From NCBI GenBank assembly GCA_964478225.1, contig CAYZHM010000001.1:434001-498000 (forward strand): a DNA stretch of 64,000 bases. The letters run 5' to 3'. Every line of letters starts with the position of its first letter. The first letter of the stretch is position 1. Under the pieces are notes generated by a model. The model was not told where the DNA came from, made no database searches, and saw only the letters and a program-made list of their open reading frames with translations. Both the position numbers and the translations under genes were made by a program. This document shows, piece by piece, positions 51,699 through 60,632 of the stretch. This stretch comes from CAYZHM01 sp964478225. GTDB taxonomy: Bacteria > Pseudomonadota > Alphaproteobacteria > Micavibrionales > Micavibrionaceae.

Positions 51699-52598
51699 AT
51701 GAAAGAATTCAAGACATCTCTGTTGCGAGAAAAATTCACAATTGTTGATTTGGGCGCGAAAGGAAAATCGGCGAAGCCGATTGTCGCGCTCAGCAACCGC
51801 ATTGAGATTATGCTTAAGGCTGATAAAAAGAAAATTCAGGAAAATTTTGTCGTTCGCGCCCATAACATGCATAGCTGCGTTCGCATGTGTGCCAAAATAT
51901 TGCAGTCATTTGCGCGCAGTGGCCCTTTTACGGATCGTGAACACCCTTATGAATGGGACAAAGCTTGGGGATCCATTTTGAATGATTATGAGCTGGCTTA
52001 TAACCCGGGAAGCTGGATCGCTGTTTATAACAAGGGGCGCGTTGTTTATGAATGCGGAGAGCGCCATCCTTTGCTTGATGTGATTGAAAAGTTTGATGCA
52101 AATAATCCTGCGGAATATGAGATGGCTATACCCATGGCGGAAAGCGCATTCAAGAAAACCGGGAAAAATGTTCATATTGATTATGATGGGAACGTTGCCC
52201 TAGCAGTTCATCTTGAAGAGAATAATGGACGATGCGGGATTATATTACGCGGAGCCGACCGCACAACAACTTTCAGCTTTACCGCTGCGGCCAAAGAAGG
52301 GAAAGAATTTCAACATGGACAATGTCTTGCGGCGGCGGCGGCATTTTTGGAAGGGATCCAGATGGCCTTCATGGTCGGCATGAATGAAGAAAAAATGAAG
52401 CTGGGGGTTCTGACGCGCAAATCGGCGGAAGCGAAGCAAACAGAAATGGCAAAGGTTCGGTTAAACCGGCTTTCCGGTGAGATTGCCAACCTTGAAATGG
52501 CTTGTAATGTCCGGTATCGCCCGGAAAGGCCAGAATTCTTTCGCATTATTGCGGAAGCTGAAAAAGTTGCTAACGAATTGTTTTCCCAAGACTCTTAG
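51699..52598 (+). CDS. Hypothetical protein
   Basis: The 299-residue cytoplasmic-looking product is not recognised. Its N-terminal half has NMHSCVRMCAKILQ and an aromatic PYEWDKAWGSILNDYELAY segment. A central strand-rich part (VHIDYDGNVALAVHLEEN, CGIILRGADRTTTFSF) is followed by a helical end (KVRLNRLSGEIANLEMAC). A role with the preceding gene is possible. Codon use looks like the host's. Confidence 0.6.
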   Translation: MKEFKTSLLREKFTIVDLGAKGKSAKPIVALSNRIEIMLKADKKKIQENFVVRAHNMHSCVRMCAKILQSFARSGPFTDREHPYEWDKAWGSILNDYELAYNPGSWIAVYNKGRVVYECGERHPLLDVIEKFDANNPAEYEMAIPMAESAFKKTGKNVHIDYDGNVALAVHLEENNGRCGIILRGADRTTTFSFTAAAKEGKEFQHGQCLAAAAAFLEGIQMAFMVGMNEEKMKLGVLTRKSAEAKQTEMAKVRLNRLSGEIANLEMACNVRYRPERPEFFRIIAEAEKVANELFSQDS

Positions 52599-52643
52599 TA
52601 TTTTTTGCCTACAGCCTCAGATTGTCTTATGAAAAGGTGTTGA

Positions 52644-52684
52644 CTCCCCTGTTTTCCTATGTTTTTTTCGGAAAAAACAGGGAG
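52644..52684 (+). promoter_or_regulatory. Leader hairpin enclosing the ribosome site of the 52692 gene
   Basis: CTCCCCTGTTTTCC (52644-52657) pairs with GGAAAAAACAGGGAG (about 52670-52684) with small bulges. The Shine-Dalgarno GGGAG forms the foot of the right arm, 7 bases before ATG 52692, so folding would block translation. Confidence 0.5.
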
Positions 52685-52691
52685 ATGTCTT

Positions 52692-53705
52692 ATGCAGAAC
52701 AACGAAAAGATTGACGTTAATACGATATACCTTCTGACGCCAGAAATTCTGGAACAAGGATTGCGGGATCATAAACGTGCGACAATCACGGAGGATGCTC
52801 CATTTGGTTGGTCTCCTATTCTCAATGATGAAAAAATTCTTACTGATCGCTTTGACCTGAGTGGTAATGAAATTGACAAAGCTATTAAAGAAGGAAGGAC
52901 CCCCTTTATTCAAGAGAGAAGTTATAATCAGTTTAAAAGAAATCGTGGCTTAGACCATGGAACTGAAGTTGCGGAAAACAAAACCAGCGCCAATCCTGTC
53001 TACGCCGAGCGCATTGTATCTGATTTGTCGGAATTTTATAGAAGGCATCGTCGTCTACCTTCTGTGCGCTGGGGTAAAGATCCTTTTGAGTTGGACTCTG
53101 AGACCGAAAAAGAGCTGAGGCTTATAGGTGGTTATCAAGAAGATGAAGTGTCGTGGTTTGATATTTCCGACATCAATAGAAGGTTTAAAAACCTTGATTT
53201 CATATATGGTTGGAACAATTTCGATGAGCGCATGGCTGAAGGAAAAATGGCAGCAAAGAAAAAACCTTTGACTTCACAAGTGATTGAAAGACTGGCCCCG
53301 CGATCTTTGCAAGAATTCCTGGTCAACGCAAAAATTATAGAAGTGAATGAAGCTGGCCAGGCATCACCGGGTAAACTCTTAACTGAAAGACCTAAGGACC
53401 TAAGAGATATCGATGAGAAAAATTTAGATATGGATGATGAGGACGATGATATGGGCCTCGGATTGCCCTATGCAAGCACACTTACACTCCAAGAGCAAGT
53501 TGCGCTAAGAATGCGCGCTTATGCTGAGCATGTTTTGGATATGGATGGCCATGCTTATTCCCCCGAAGAGGTTCACAATGCCTATTATCGGCATTTTAAT
53601 ACGGTTAATAAGGGTAGAGCCAAGCCCAAAGCCAAACCTCAGGCCTCTATTCCTGCACAGTCTTTCGACGTGGTTCAAGATCCGCCTTCTCTACAAGCTG
53701 AGTAA
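52692..53705 (+). CDS. Hypothetical protein
   Basis: The unrecognised product has 337 residues from ATG 52692. It shows a charged helical region, a KIIEVNEAGQASPG segment, an acidic patch (LDMDDEDDDMGLG at about residue 250) and a basic, proline-rich end. No signal peptide or membrane span is seen. The ribosome site is inside a hairpin. Convergent with acnA, leaving 8 bases between. Confidence 0.6.
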   Translation: MQNNEKIDVNTIYLLTPEILEQGLRDHKRATITEDAPFGWSPILNDEKILTDRFDLSGNEIDKAIKEGRTPFIQERSYNQFKRNRGLDHGTEVAENKTSANPVYAERIVSDLSEFYRRHRRLPSVRWGKDPFELDSETEKELRLIGGYQEDEVSWFDISDINRRFKNLDFIYGWNNFDERMAEGKMAAKKKPLTSQVIERLAPRSLQEFLVNAKIIEVNEAGQASPGKLLTERPKDLRDIDEKNLDMDDEDDDMGLGLPYASTLTLQEQVALRMRAYAEHVLDMDGHAYSPEEVHNAYYRHFNTVNKGRAKPKAKPQASIPAQSFDVVQDPPSLQAE

Positions 53706-53713
53706 ATCAACTC

Positions 53714-56380
53714 CTAAGCAGCGAGACTTCTCAAAACGTAGTGCAGAATTCCACCATTGCGGTAGTATTCGACTTCGTCCAGCGTGTCGATACGGCACAT
53801 TAATGTGACATCTTTGGTTTTGCCGTCCGCGTAATGGATTGTCATCTTCACGTCCTGACGCGGTTTGATTTCGCCGTCGATCCCTTTGATGTCAAAGGTT
53901 TCGTTTCCGGTTAAATTGTGCGTCTGGCGTGTTTCACCATTTTTGAATTGCAGTGGCATAATGCCCATTCCTACCAAGTTGGAACGGTGAATACGCTCAA
54001 AGCTTTCGGCGATGACAGCCTTAACACCCAGAAGGCGTGTGCCTTTGGCCGCCCAGTCACGGGAAGAGCCTGTGCCATATTCTTTACCGGCGATCACGAC
54101 CAGCGGTGTGCCAGCGTTTTGATATTTCATCGAGGCATCGTAGATGCTGAGTTGTTCGCCTGAAGGAACGTGTTTCGTGTAACCGCCTTCAACGCCTTGC
54201 AACATTTCGTTCTTGATACGGATGTTGGCGAAGGTGCCGCGTGTCATGACGCGGTCGTTACCACGGCGTGCACCGTAAGAGTTGAAATCAACAGGTGGCA
54301 CTTTGTGATTGACCAGATAGGAACCTGCAGGGCTGTCTTTTTTGATCGAGCCCGCGGGTGAAATATGGTCTGTGGTCACAGAGTCGCCCAAGATTGCCAA
54401 AGCATAAGCTCCGACGATGTCCGAGGTTGAACCTGGCTGCGCTTTGATACCGCTGAAGAATGGCGGATTTTGCACATAAGTTGAATTGTCGTTCCATTTG
54501 TAGGTTTCGCTCGCGGCGGCACCGCCAATGGCTTGCCATTCTTTCGGGCCTTTGAAGACGTCCGCGTAACGGGTCTTGAACATTTCCGATGTCAGGCAAG
54601 ATTTGACTGTATCGGCGACTTCCTGATTGCTTGGCCAGATGTCTTTCAAATAAACATCATTGCCTTTTGCGTCTTTGCCAATTGGGTCTTTATAAACATC
54701 GATCTTCATCGAACCGGCGATAGCGTACGCGACGACTAGTGGCGGTGAAGCAAGATAATTTGATTTCACGTGCGGCGAGATACGGCCTTCGAAGTTACGG
54801 TTTCCTGAGAGAACAGAAACCACGTTGAGATCGCCCTCTTCTACCGCGTTGCCGATTGGGCCTGGCAATGGGCCAGAGTTCCCAATACATGTCGTGCAGC
54901 CGTAGCCAACTGTGTTAAATCCGAGTGCATCGAGATCTTTTTGTAGACCCGCTTTGTTCAGATAATCGGTCACGACCTGCGATCCTGGTGCGAGAGAGGT
55001 TTTAACCCAAGGTTTGACTTTCATGCCCAGCGCATGCGCCTTCTTGGCGACGAGACCAGCAGCGACCATCACAGATGGATTGGATGTGTTCGTACAGCTT
55101 GTGATCGCGGCGATGACCACGTCACCGTTTGAGAGTTCGTAATCAGAGCCTTTTACAGCAACAGATTTGCTTTCAGGACATACGCCTTCGAATGAAGACA
55201 CAGCTTTCGAGAGAGCGATGCGGTCTTGCGGGCGTTTTGGACCTGCGAGAGAAGGTTCAACGTCTGACAAATCAAGCTGTAACGTGTCTGTAAAGATAGG
55301 ATCTGGTGTAGACGCATCGCGCCACATGCCCTGCTCTTTAGCGTACATTTCAACCAGTTTCACGCGGTGCGGATCGCGGCCGGTGAAGCTGAGGTAATTG
55401 AGCGTTTCTTGAGAGACAGGGAAGAAACCACATGTTGCGCCGTATTCTGGTGCCATGTTGGCGATTGTCGCTTGATCGGCGAGAGAGAGATTATCAAGGC
55501 CGGTGCCGTAGAATTCGACGAATTTTCCGACGACGCCTTTTTGACGAAGCATTTCGGTAACACGCAGGACGAGGTCGGTTGCAGTTGTGCCTTCCTTCAT
55601 TTTACCGCTTAATTTAAAGCCGATAACTTCAGGGATGACCATAGACACAGGCTGGCCGAGCATTGCGGCTTCGGCCTCGATACCGCCAACGCCCCAGCCA
55701 AGAACAGCAAGACCGTTGACCATTGTGGTGTGAGAGTCTGTACCCACCAGTGTGTCAGGATAAGCGATGTTGGCGCCGGAATTGTCTGCGGAAACCCATA
55801 CGGTTTGAGCAAGGTATTCCAGATTCACCTGGTGACAGATCCCTGTGCCAGGAGGAACAACGCGGAAATTTTTAAAGGCGCCTTGGCCCCATTTCAGGAA
55901 TTCATAACGCTCGCCGTTTCTTTCAAACTCTTTTTCAACGTTGGCCTGAAATGCGGTGGGAGAACCGAATTCGTCCACCATCACGGAGTGGTCGATCACG
56001 AGGTCAACGGGAACCAGCGGGTTAATCTTTTGCGGGTCGCCTCCGAGTGCTGCCATCGCCTCGCGCATTGCGGCCAAATCAACAACAGCTGGAACACCTG
56101 TAAAATCCTGCATCAACACGCGGGCAGGACGATAAGCAATTTCATGATCGGATTTTTTGGTTTTTTGCCAGTCGGCCAAAGCTTGTACATCGCCAGTATT
56201 CACGGAGCGACCATCTTCGAAGCGCAAGAGGTTTTCCAGCAACACTTTTAGTGTGAAAGGCAATCTTGAGATATCGCCGATTTTCTCTGCGGCGGCTTTG
56301 AGGCTGTAGTAAGCGTACTCTTTGCCATCAACCGTTAAAGTTTTACGTGTTTGAAAAGTGTCGTGTCCGATGCGTGTCAT
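53714..56380 (-). CDS. acnA: Aconitate hydratase A
   Basis: The 888-residue citric-acid-cycle enzyme isomerises citrate to isocitrate. The 4Fe-4S cysteines are visible in TSCTNTSNPS and GCTTCIGNSGPLPG. Other motifs are LVGTDSHTTMVNGLAVLGWGVGG and the swivel-domain GSSRDWAAKGT. It is the IRP1-like AcnA type. It stands about 5 kb from icd on the same strand. A long upstream gap of 298 bases probably holds its promoter. Confidence 0.96.
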   Translation of the reverse strand: MTRIGHDTFQTRKTLTVDGKEYAYYSLKAAAEKIGDISRLPFTLKVLLENLLRFEDGRSVNTGDVQALADWQKTKKSDHEIAYRPARVLMQDFTGVPAVVDLAAMREAMAALGGDPQKINPLVPVDLVIDHSVMVDEFGSPTAFQANVEKEFERNGERYEFLKWGQGAFKNFRVVPPGTGICHQVNLEYLAQTVWVSADNSGANIAYPDTLVGTDSHTTMVNGLAVLGWGVGGIEAEAAMLGQPVSMVIPEVIGFKLSGKMKEGTTATDLVLRVTEMLRQKGVVGKFVEFYGTGLDNLSLADQATIANMAPEYGATCGFFPVSQETLNYLSFTGRDPHRVKLVEMYAKEQGMWRDASTPDPIFTDTLQLDLSDVEPSLAGPKRPQDRIALSKAVSSFEGVCPESKSVAVKGSDYELSNGDVVIAAITSCTNTSNPSVMVAAGLVAKKAHALGMKVKPWVKTSLAPGSQVVTDYLNKAGLQKDLDALGFNTVGYGCTTCIGNSGPLPGPIGNAVEEGDLNVVSVLSGNRNFEGRISPHVKSNYLASPPLVVAYAIAGSMKIDVYKDPIGKDAKGNDVYLKDIWPSNQEVADTVKSCLTSEMFKTRYADVFKGPKEWQAIGGAAASETYKWNDNSTYVQNPPFFSGIKAQPGSTSDIVGAYALAILGDSVTTDHISPAGSIKKDSPAGSYLVNHKVPPVDFNSYGARRGNDRVMTRGTFANIRIKNEMLQGVEGGYTKHVPSGEQLSIYDASMKYQNAGTPLVVIAGKEYGTGSSRDWAAKGTRLLGVKAVIAESFERIHRSNLVGMGIMPLQFKNGETRQTHNLTGNETFDIKGIDGEIKPRQDVKMTIHYADGKTKDVTLMCRIDTLDEVEYYRNGGILHYVLRSLAA

Positions 56381-56678
56381 AGCGCGTTATTCCTTATGAA
56401 AATTACTCCAGAATTGGAGCTTGAGATCACAGATTACGCAGCGAAGGTTAATATATCATGAAGAGGTTAAGGGAAAAAGAGGCGGGAATGCGGAGGTGGG
56501 CTTTGTGGGTTAATAATTTTTTGTTTGATTTCAGATGCTTATAAAAACCCTCAAATGTGCCCATTTCTGCCCCAATTGTGCCACATTTGAATTCCATACT
56601 GAAAATGTAATAAGTTTTACCATTACGTTTGCTCACAACCATATTAAAAGCCGCTGCCTTATCTCGGGCAGCGGTTTT
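56381..56678. other. Intergenic region upstream of acnA
   Basis: It contains the likely acnA leader (two TTAACC copies about 15 bases apart near 56450-56475 on the minus strand, with TATATT between) and the terminator of the 56679 gene. A 64-codon minus-strand frame (56448-56642) starts immediately after that terminator without a ribosome site. I see no supported gene. Confidence 0.4.
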
Positions 56679-56680
56679 TT
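56645..56680 (-). terminator. Intrinsic terminator of the 56679 gene
   Basis: CCGCTGCC (56651-56658) and GGCAGCGG (56667-56674) form an 8-bp stem. On the minus strand the stem is followed by CTTTTAA. On the plus strand a run of six T follows, so it could act in both directions. Confidence 0.8.
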
Positions 56681-57512
56681 AATGGCCGGCTTTTAAAGGG
56701 ATTTTGGGCAAGATTGATTTGGTGCGGGTTTTGGGCGCAGGCTTTTCTTCCTTTACAGGCTCTGCCACAGGTATGAAAGTTTTTCCTTCTTCCGGGGCTG
56801 CGCTGGCGAACTTCGCACGGAATTTCTTTTGAGCATCTGGGCATTCAGCATTCACGCGCTCATATTCTTCAATACTGTCGACCGCTGACTGGGCGTCTTG
56901 GCGATCAAGTTCCATCCGTTGATATTCCCGTTCGATAATCTTGAACACCGTATCTTGCATACGATTTACGACCTGTTCCTTTTGAGAGACAGGGATCGGC
57001 CCAACCACAAATCCACCTCTGGCTTTTAAGCCTTCTTCGATCTTTTGGGCCATAAGTTTTGCGTAAGAATTCACGAGTTCCTGATCAACTTCGACGTGCT
57101 TCATTTCGTGGCCAAGGACGGCACTGCGGGCGCATGGATCGTCATAGACTTCCCGGGCGATGATGATGCGTGGGTCTATTTTGATTGTAATATCAATAGT
57201 GTTGTACCAAAGGCAGGCCATGCCTTTGCTTGGCTCGGTGAAGCCGCTTAGTTTTACAGTGGGCTCCATATGGATGGAGCCTTTCATAAAGCCCTGAGTA
57301 AAAGAGGCGCTGTGGAAGCTGTAGGGATTCAAGGTATCCATATCCTGGCCTTGAATTTCGGCCAGGGTCTGTGAAAAATCGTATTTAACGGCCTTGGTTG
57401 TGGGAATGACATTGATCTGGGCAGGCTTCGGCAGCTCGCATTCCATAGCGAATGCGGGGGAAATTGCACTACAAAGTAACGCCAATATTGCTAAAAAACC
57501 TGAACGTATCAA
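56679..57512 (-). CDS. Secreted protein with an HExxH motif, putative metalloprotease
   Basis: The 277-residue product has a signal peptide of about 22 residues (ending AFA). The motif GHEMKHVEVD at about residue 135 is an HExxH zinc-binding pattern with a downstream acidic residue. It sits in a domain with ITIKIDPRIIIAREVYDDPC just before. The C-terminal ~100 residues are helical and end in a proline/lysine-rich segment. It resembles DUF922-like periplasmic zincins, by pattern only. Diverges from yggT. Confidence 0.65.
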   Translation of the reverse strand: MIRSGFLAILALLCSAISPAFAMECELPKPAQINVIPTTKAVKYDFSQTLAEIQGQDMDTLNPYSFHSASFTQGFMKGSIHMEPTVKLSGFTEPSKGMACLWYNTIDITIKIDPRIIIAREVYDDPCARSAVLGHEMKHVEVDQELVNSYAKLMAQKIEEGLKARGGFVVGPIPVSQKEQVVNRMQDTVFKIIEREYQRMELDRQDAQSAVDSIEEYERVNAECPDAQKKFRAKFASAAPEEGKTFIPVAEPVKEEKPAPKTRTKSILPKIPLKAGH

Positions 57513-57610
57513 AGACCCGCCCTAACTAATTGGTGATTGATTATCGTTTTTATCTTCCTTATTGTACCTCAGATTATTTGATTAATGCCAATAAAAGGGT
57601 CAAAACCGTG

Positions 57611-57895
57611 ATGTATACACTGATAAATCTCATAAATTTGGCTTTTCAGGTCTATTTGATCATTATTATTGCCCAGGTCCTTGTCAGCTGGCTGATAGCC
57701 TTTGATGTTATCAATATTAACAATCCGAAGGCCAGAAACCTGGTGGAATTGCTGAGAAAAGCGACCGATCCTGTCTATAAACCGTTGAGGAAGTATATTC
57801 CCCCGATTGGCGGGATTGATATTACACCGATTATTGTGATTTTTGGGCTTCAACTCCTAAGAAACTTCATCGTTAGTCTTTTGGCTGGCCTATGA
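57611..57895 (+). CDS. YggT family membrane protein
   Basis: ATG 57611 gives 94 residues with two spans (LINLAFQVYLIIIIAQVLVSW and ITPIIVIFGLQLLRNFIVS). The conserved middle KATDPVYKPLRKYIPPIGGIDITP is the YggT signature. The family is involved in osmotic tolerance or membrane-protein placement. It overlaps folD by 4 bases. Starts at 57530 would lengthen the N-terminus without homology. Confidence 0.88.
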   Translation: MYTLINLINLAFQVYLIIIIAQVLVSWLIAFDVININNPKARNLVELLRKATDPVYKPLRKYIPPIGGIDITPIIVIFGLQLLRNFIVSLLAGL

Positions 57896-58719
57896 ATATT
57901 GACGGTAAAGCCATAGCCAAAGCCCTTCGAGAGGAAATCACCGCCGAGGTTTCTGGGCTCCCTAAAAAACCTGGTTTGGCCGTTATTTTGGTTGGCGATG
58001 ATCCGGCGAGCCATGTTTATGTGGCCAGCAAGATTAAGGCCTGCAAAGAAGTTGGGATTGAGAGTTACGAGCAGAGAATGCCCGCCGACGTAGACCAGCA
58101 GAGAGTGCGACACGCGATCAAGAACCTCAATATGAACCCGCTTGTTCATGGGATTTTATTGCAACTTCCCCTGCCCCCTCATCTTGATGAAGAAGATCTT
58201 ATTCAGACGATTGATCCGACCAAGGACGTGGATGGGCTGACTATTGAAAACATCGGACGTTTGGTGGCCGGGATGGACGGGATGGTGCCCTGCACTCCTC
58301 AAGGATCCTTGCGTTTGATTAAATCGGTGAAAGCTGACTTAACAGGCTTGCATGCGGTGGTGATTGGGCGCTCTCTCCTGTTCGGCAAGCCGATGGCACA
58401 ATTGTTACTGGCCGAAAACTGCACGGTCACACAGGCGCATTCAAAAACGCGTAATCTTGCAGACATATGCCGGCAGGCCGATATATTGGTCGCCGCAGTT
58501 GGACGGCCAAAGATGGTTCAAGGTGACTGGGTCAAAGAAGGCGCGATTGTCATTGATGTTGGCATTAACCGGCTTGAAGATGGGTCGCTTTGCGGGGACG
58601 TGGATTTTGAGGCGGCTTCAGCCCGGGCGGCGGCAATTACCCCCGTTCCGGGCGGTGTTGGGCCGATGACGATTGCGTGTTTGCTGGATAATACGGTTAA
58701 GGCAGCAAAAAATACTTGA
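57892..58719 (+). CDS. folD: Methylenetetrahydrofolate dehydrogenase/cyclohydrolase
   Basis: The 275-residue bifunctional enzyme interconverts one-carbon folates. Active-site motifs: VASKIKACKEVGI (catalytic Lys), GILLQLPLP, PCTPQGSLRLI, VIGRSLLFGKPMAQLL (NADP loop) and PVPGGVGPMTIACLL. Coupled to yggT by an ATGA overlap. It supplies formyl groups used by PurH. Confidence 0.95.
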   Translation: MNIDGKAIAKALREEITAEVSGLPKKPGLAVILVGDDPASHVYVASKIKACKEVGIESYEQRMPADVDQQRVRHAIKNLNMNPLVHGILLQLPLPPHLDEEDLIQTIDPTKDVDGLTIENIGRLVAGMDGMVPCTPQGSLRLIKSVKADLTGLHAVVIGRSLLFGKPMAQLLLAENCTVTQAHSKTRNLADICRQADILVAAVGRPKMVQGDWVKEGAIVIDVGINRLEDGSLCGDVDFEAASARAAAITPVPGGVGPMTIACLLDNTVKAAKNT

Positions 58720-58744
58720 CATAATCCATTGATGTCTATATATA
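58716..58744 (+). promoter_or_regulatory. Sigma-70 type promoter for the 58773 gene
   Basis: A perfect TTGACA (58716-58721) and TATATA (58739-58744) are 17 bases apart; TATAGT at 58741 is an alternative -10. It overlaps the folD stop codon. Confidence 0.65.
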
Positions 58745-58772
58745 GTTGCGTATCGACTATTTTGGGTAAGAT

Positions 58773-59174
58773 ATGAAACAAAGCAAAAAAAAGACAATAG
58801 ACTGCACGCCTTCTGAATTGTTTAACGCTCTCACAGGCTCTACACGCCAGAATTTGCCCTTCAGTTATGCTGCGATGCACGATGAGATCCGCCGCTTTAT
58901 CGGGACATTAGAATACAATCATGTTCAAGATTTTGATCAAGCTTGCATGACAGCTCGTGGGCTTATTATTCAAGAGAGCTATGCGGATATGTGCAACAAT
59001 GATCCTGTAATAGCTTGGCAAGCAACTGGGCTGGCATGGCAATTTACTGCTCTTAATATTCTTAAGCAAATTCAAAATGAAGGTTCATCTCTTCAAAACT
59101 TTATGCGCAACAAAACAATCGATCAGATTGAAGAGCGTTTTGATGTCGAACGCATTCTTGAATTGGCCGCTTAA
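58773..59174 (+). CDS. Hypothetical protein
   Basis: The unrecognised product has 133 residues, with a basic start (MKQSKKKTIDC) and then helices (MHDEIRRFIGTLEY, GLAWQFTALNILKQIQ, TIDQIEERFDVERILELAA). No export signal. It is a single gene with its own strong promoter and ends 2 bases before the convergent icd. The SKKK start and helices would fit a nucleic-acid or partner-binding role, unproven. Confidence 0.62.
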   Translation: MKQSKKKTIDCTPSELFNALTGSTRQNLPFSYAAMHDEIRRFIGTLEYNHVQDFDQACMTARGLIIQESYADMCNNDPVIAWQATGLAWQFTALNILKQIQNEGSSLQNFMRNKTIDQIEERFDVERILELAA

Positions 59175-59176
59175 AA

Positions 59177-60622
59177 CTACTCCCCTTGTGCAACCGAGAA
59201 GCCCGGAACACCGTTGAAGGTGTGAAGCATCACTGACTTTGTGAAGTTCAAATCCGCCTGGTTCATGCGGTCCATCAATGCAACGACCTGCGAGGTTTTT
59301 ACGGTTGAGCCATCTTTGCCGATAAAGCGCAGGCGCCAGTTATCCGCGCAGAATGTTCCCGGCTTGCCGCCCGGCCATACTTTCGTGCCGCGGTTTGAGA
59401 TCATCTGAAGCTGAAGATTGTCGTTCACGCATGCGTTGACTTTGGCAGCCAACTCGTCGGGCGACCCGTCCCAGTTGATACCAATATCGACGCCGATGCG
59501 TTCTTTCTTTTCCTCGATACGGGGCTTCAATGGCGGCATTTTAAGACCGCCCGCCGGCACGCCGGAATAATCCACGGCTTTCAATGTTGAGGGTTTAGCA
59601 CCCAGGCGCTCGATAACCGCCTTTGAAAAATCAGCCGTGCCGACTTTTTTCTTGCTGTTGCCTTCGCGGTAAATATCGCCGGTATGAATACCGTCTTCGA
59701 TTGTCTTGAGCCAGGCATTGTGAACTTTAGCCGCAACATCGCCCTGCCCGATATGGACAAGCATCATCACCGCGCCGAGCAGCAAGCCCGATGGGTTCGC
59801 AATGCCTTTGCCTGCGATATCAGGCGCGGAGCCGTGGACGGCTTCGAACATTGCGAAGTCCAAACCGATGTTGGATGAACCGCCGAGACCGACGGAGCCC
59901 GTGACTTCCGCGGCAACGTCAGAGATAATGTCGCCATAGAGGTTGGCGGTGACGATGACATCGAACATTTCCGGATGGGCGGCGACTTTGGCCGTGCCGA
60001 TGTCGATAATCATGTGGTCTTTTTGAATGTCCGGATATTCCGGCGCGATTTCATCGAAAACTTTGTGGAACAGGCCGTCGGACAGTTTCATGATGTTGTC
60101 CTTGGTCATGCAGGTGACTTTTTTGCGGCCGTTGGCTTTAGCGTATTCGAAGGCGTAGCGCACGATGCGCTCGCAGCCCGGGCGCGAAATCAGCTTCAGT
60201 GATGCCATGACGTCTTGTGATTGACGGTATTCGATACCGCCATAGAGGTCTTCTTCGTTCTCGCGGATAATGACGAGATCCATTTTCGGGTGAGATGTTT
60301 CGACGTAAGGCGCGTAGGCCACGCAGGGGCGAACGTTGGCATAAAGCGAGCATTGTTTGCGGATTGTGACGTTCAGTGATTTGAAGCCGCCGCCTTGCGG
60401 GGTGGTGATTGGGGCCTTCAGGAATATTTTGGTACGGTTCAGGGATTCCCATGCGCTGTCTTCGATGCCGTTTTTAACGCCGCGTTCATAGACAGCTTTG
60501 CCGATTTCAATTTCCTCGACATGAAGCTGAGCTCCGGCTGCGCCGAGAATTTCCATGGTGGCGTCCATAATTTCAGGACCAATCCCGTCACCGCGTGCCA
60601 GTGTGATTGTTCTTTTTTCCAT
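59177..60622 (-). CDS. icd: NADP-dependent isocitrate dehydrogenase (long, Thermus/rickettsial type)
   Basis: The 481-residue protein has the substrate motif SLNVTIRKQ, LVIIRENEEDLYGGIE, VTCMTKDNIMKLSDGLF with catalytic Lys and Tyr region, and GSSNIGLDFAMFEAVHGSAPDIAGKG. The ~140-residue C-terminal extension (from about 340) is characteristic of the Thermus and alphaproteobacterial form. It oxidises isocitrate to 2-oxoglutarate. Cofactor choice is inferred from the family. Confidence 0.9.
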   Translation of the reverse strand: MEKRTITLARGDGIGPEIMDATMEILGAAGAQLHVEEIEIGKAVYERGVKNGIEDSAWESLNRTKIFLKAPITTPQGGGFKSLNVTIRKQCSLYANVRPCVAYAPYVETSHPKMDLVIIRENEEDLYGGIEYRQSQDVMASLKLISRPGCERIVRYAFEYAKANGRKKVTCMTKDNIMKLSDGLFHKVFDEIAPEYPDIQKDHMIIDIGTAKVAAHPEMFDVIVTANLYGDIISDVAAEVTGSVGLGGSSNIGLDFAMFEAVHGSAPDIAGKGIANPSGLLLGAVMMLVHIGQGDVAAKVHNAWLKTIEDGIHTGDIYREGNSKKKVGTADFSKAVIERLGAKPSTLKAVDYSGVPAGGLKMPPLKPRIEEKKERIGVDIGINWDGSPDELAAKVNACVNDNLQLQMISNRGTKVWPGGKPGTFCADNWRLRFIGKDGSTVKTSQVVALMDRMNQADLNFTKSVMLHTFNGVPGFSVAQGE

Positions 60623-60632
60623 TGATGTTCCC

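Noticed and set aside
56448..56642. Minus-strand 64-codon frame whose start (VVSKRNGKTYYIF) recalls the N-terminus of some tyrosine recombinases
   Set aside because: No ribosome site, begins right after an intrinsic terminator, and the similarity fades after ~15 residues. At best a short remnant; not listed as a gene.
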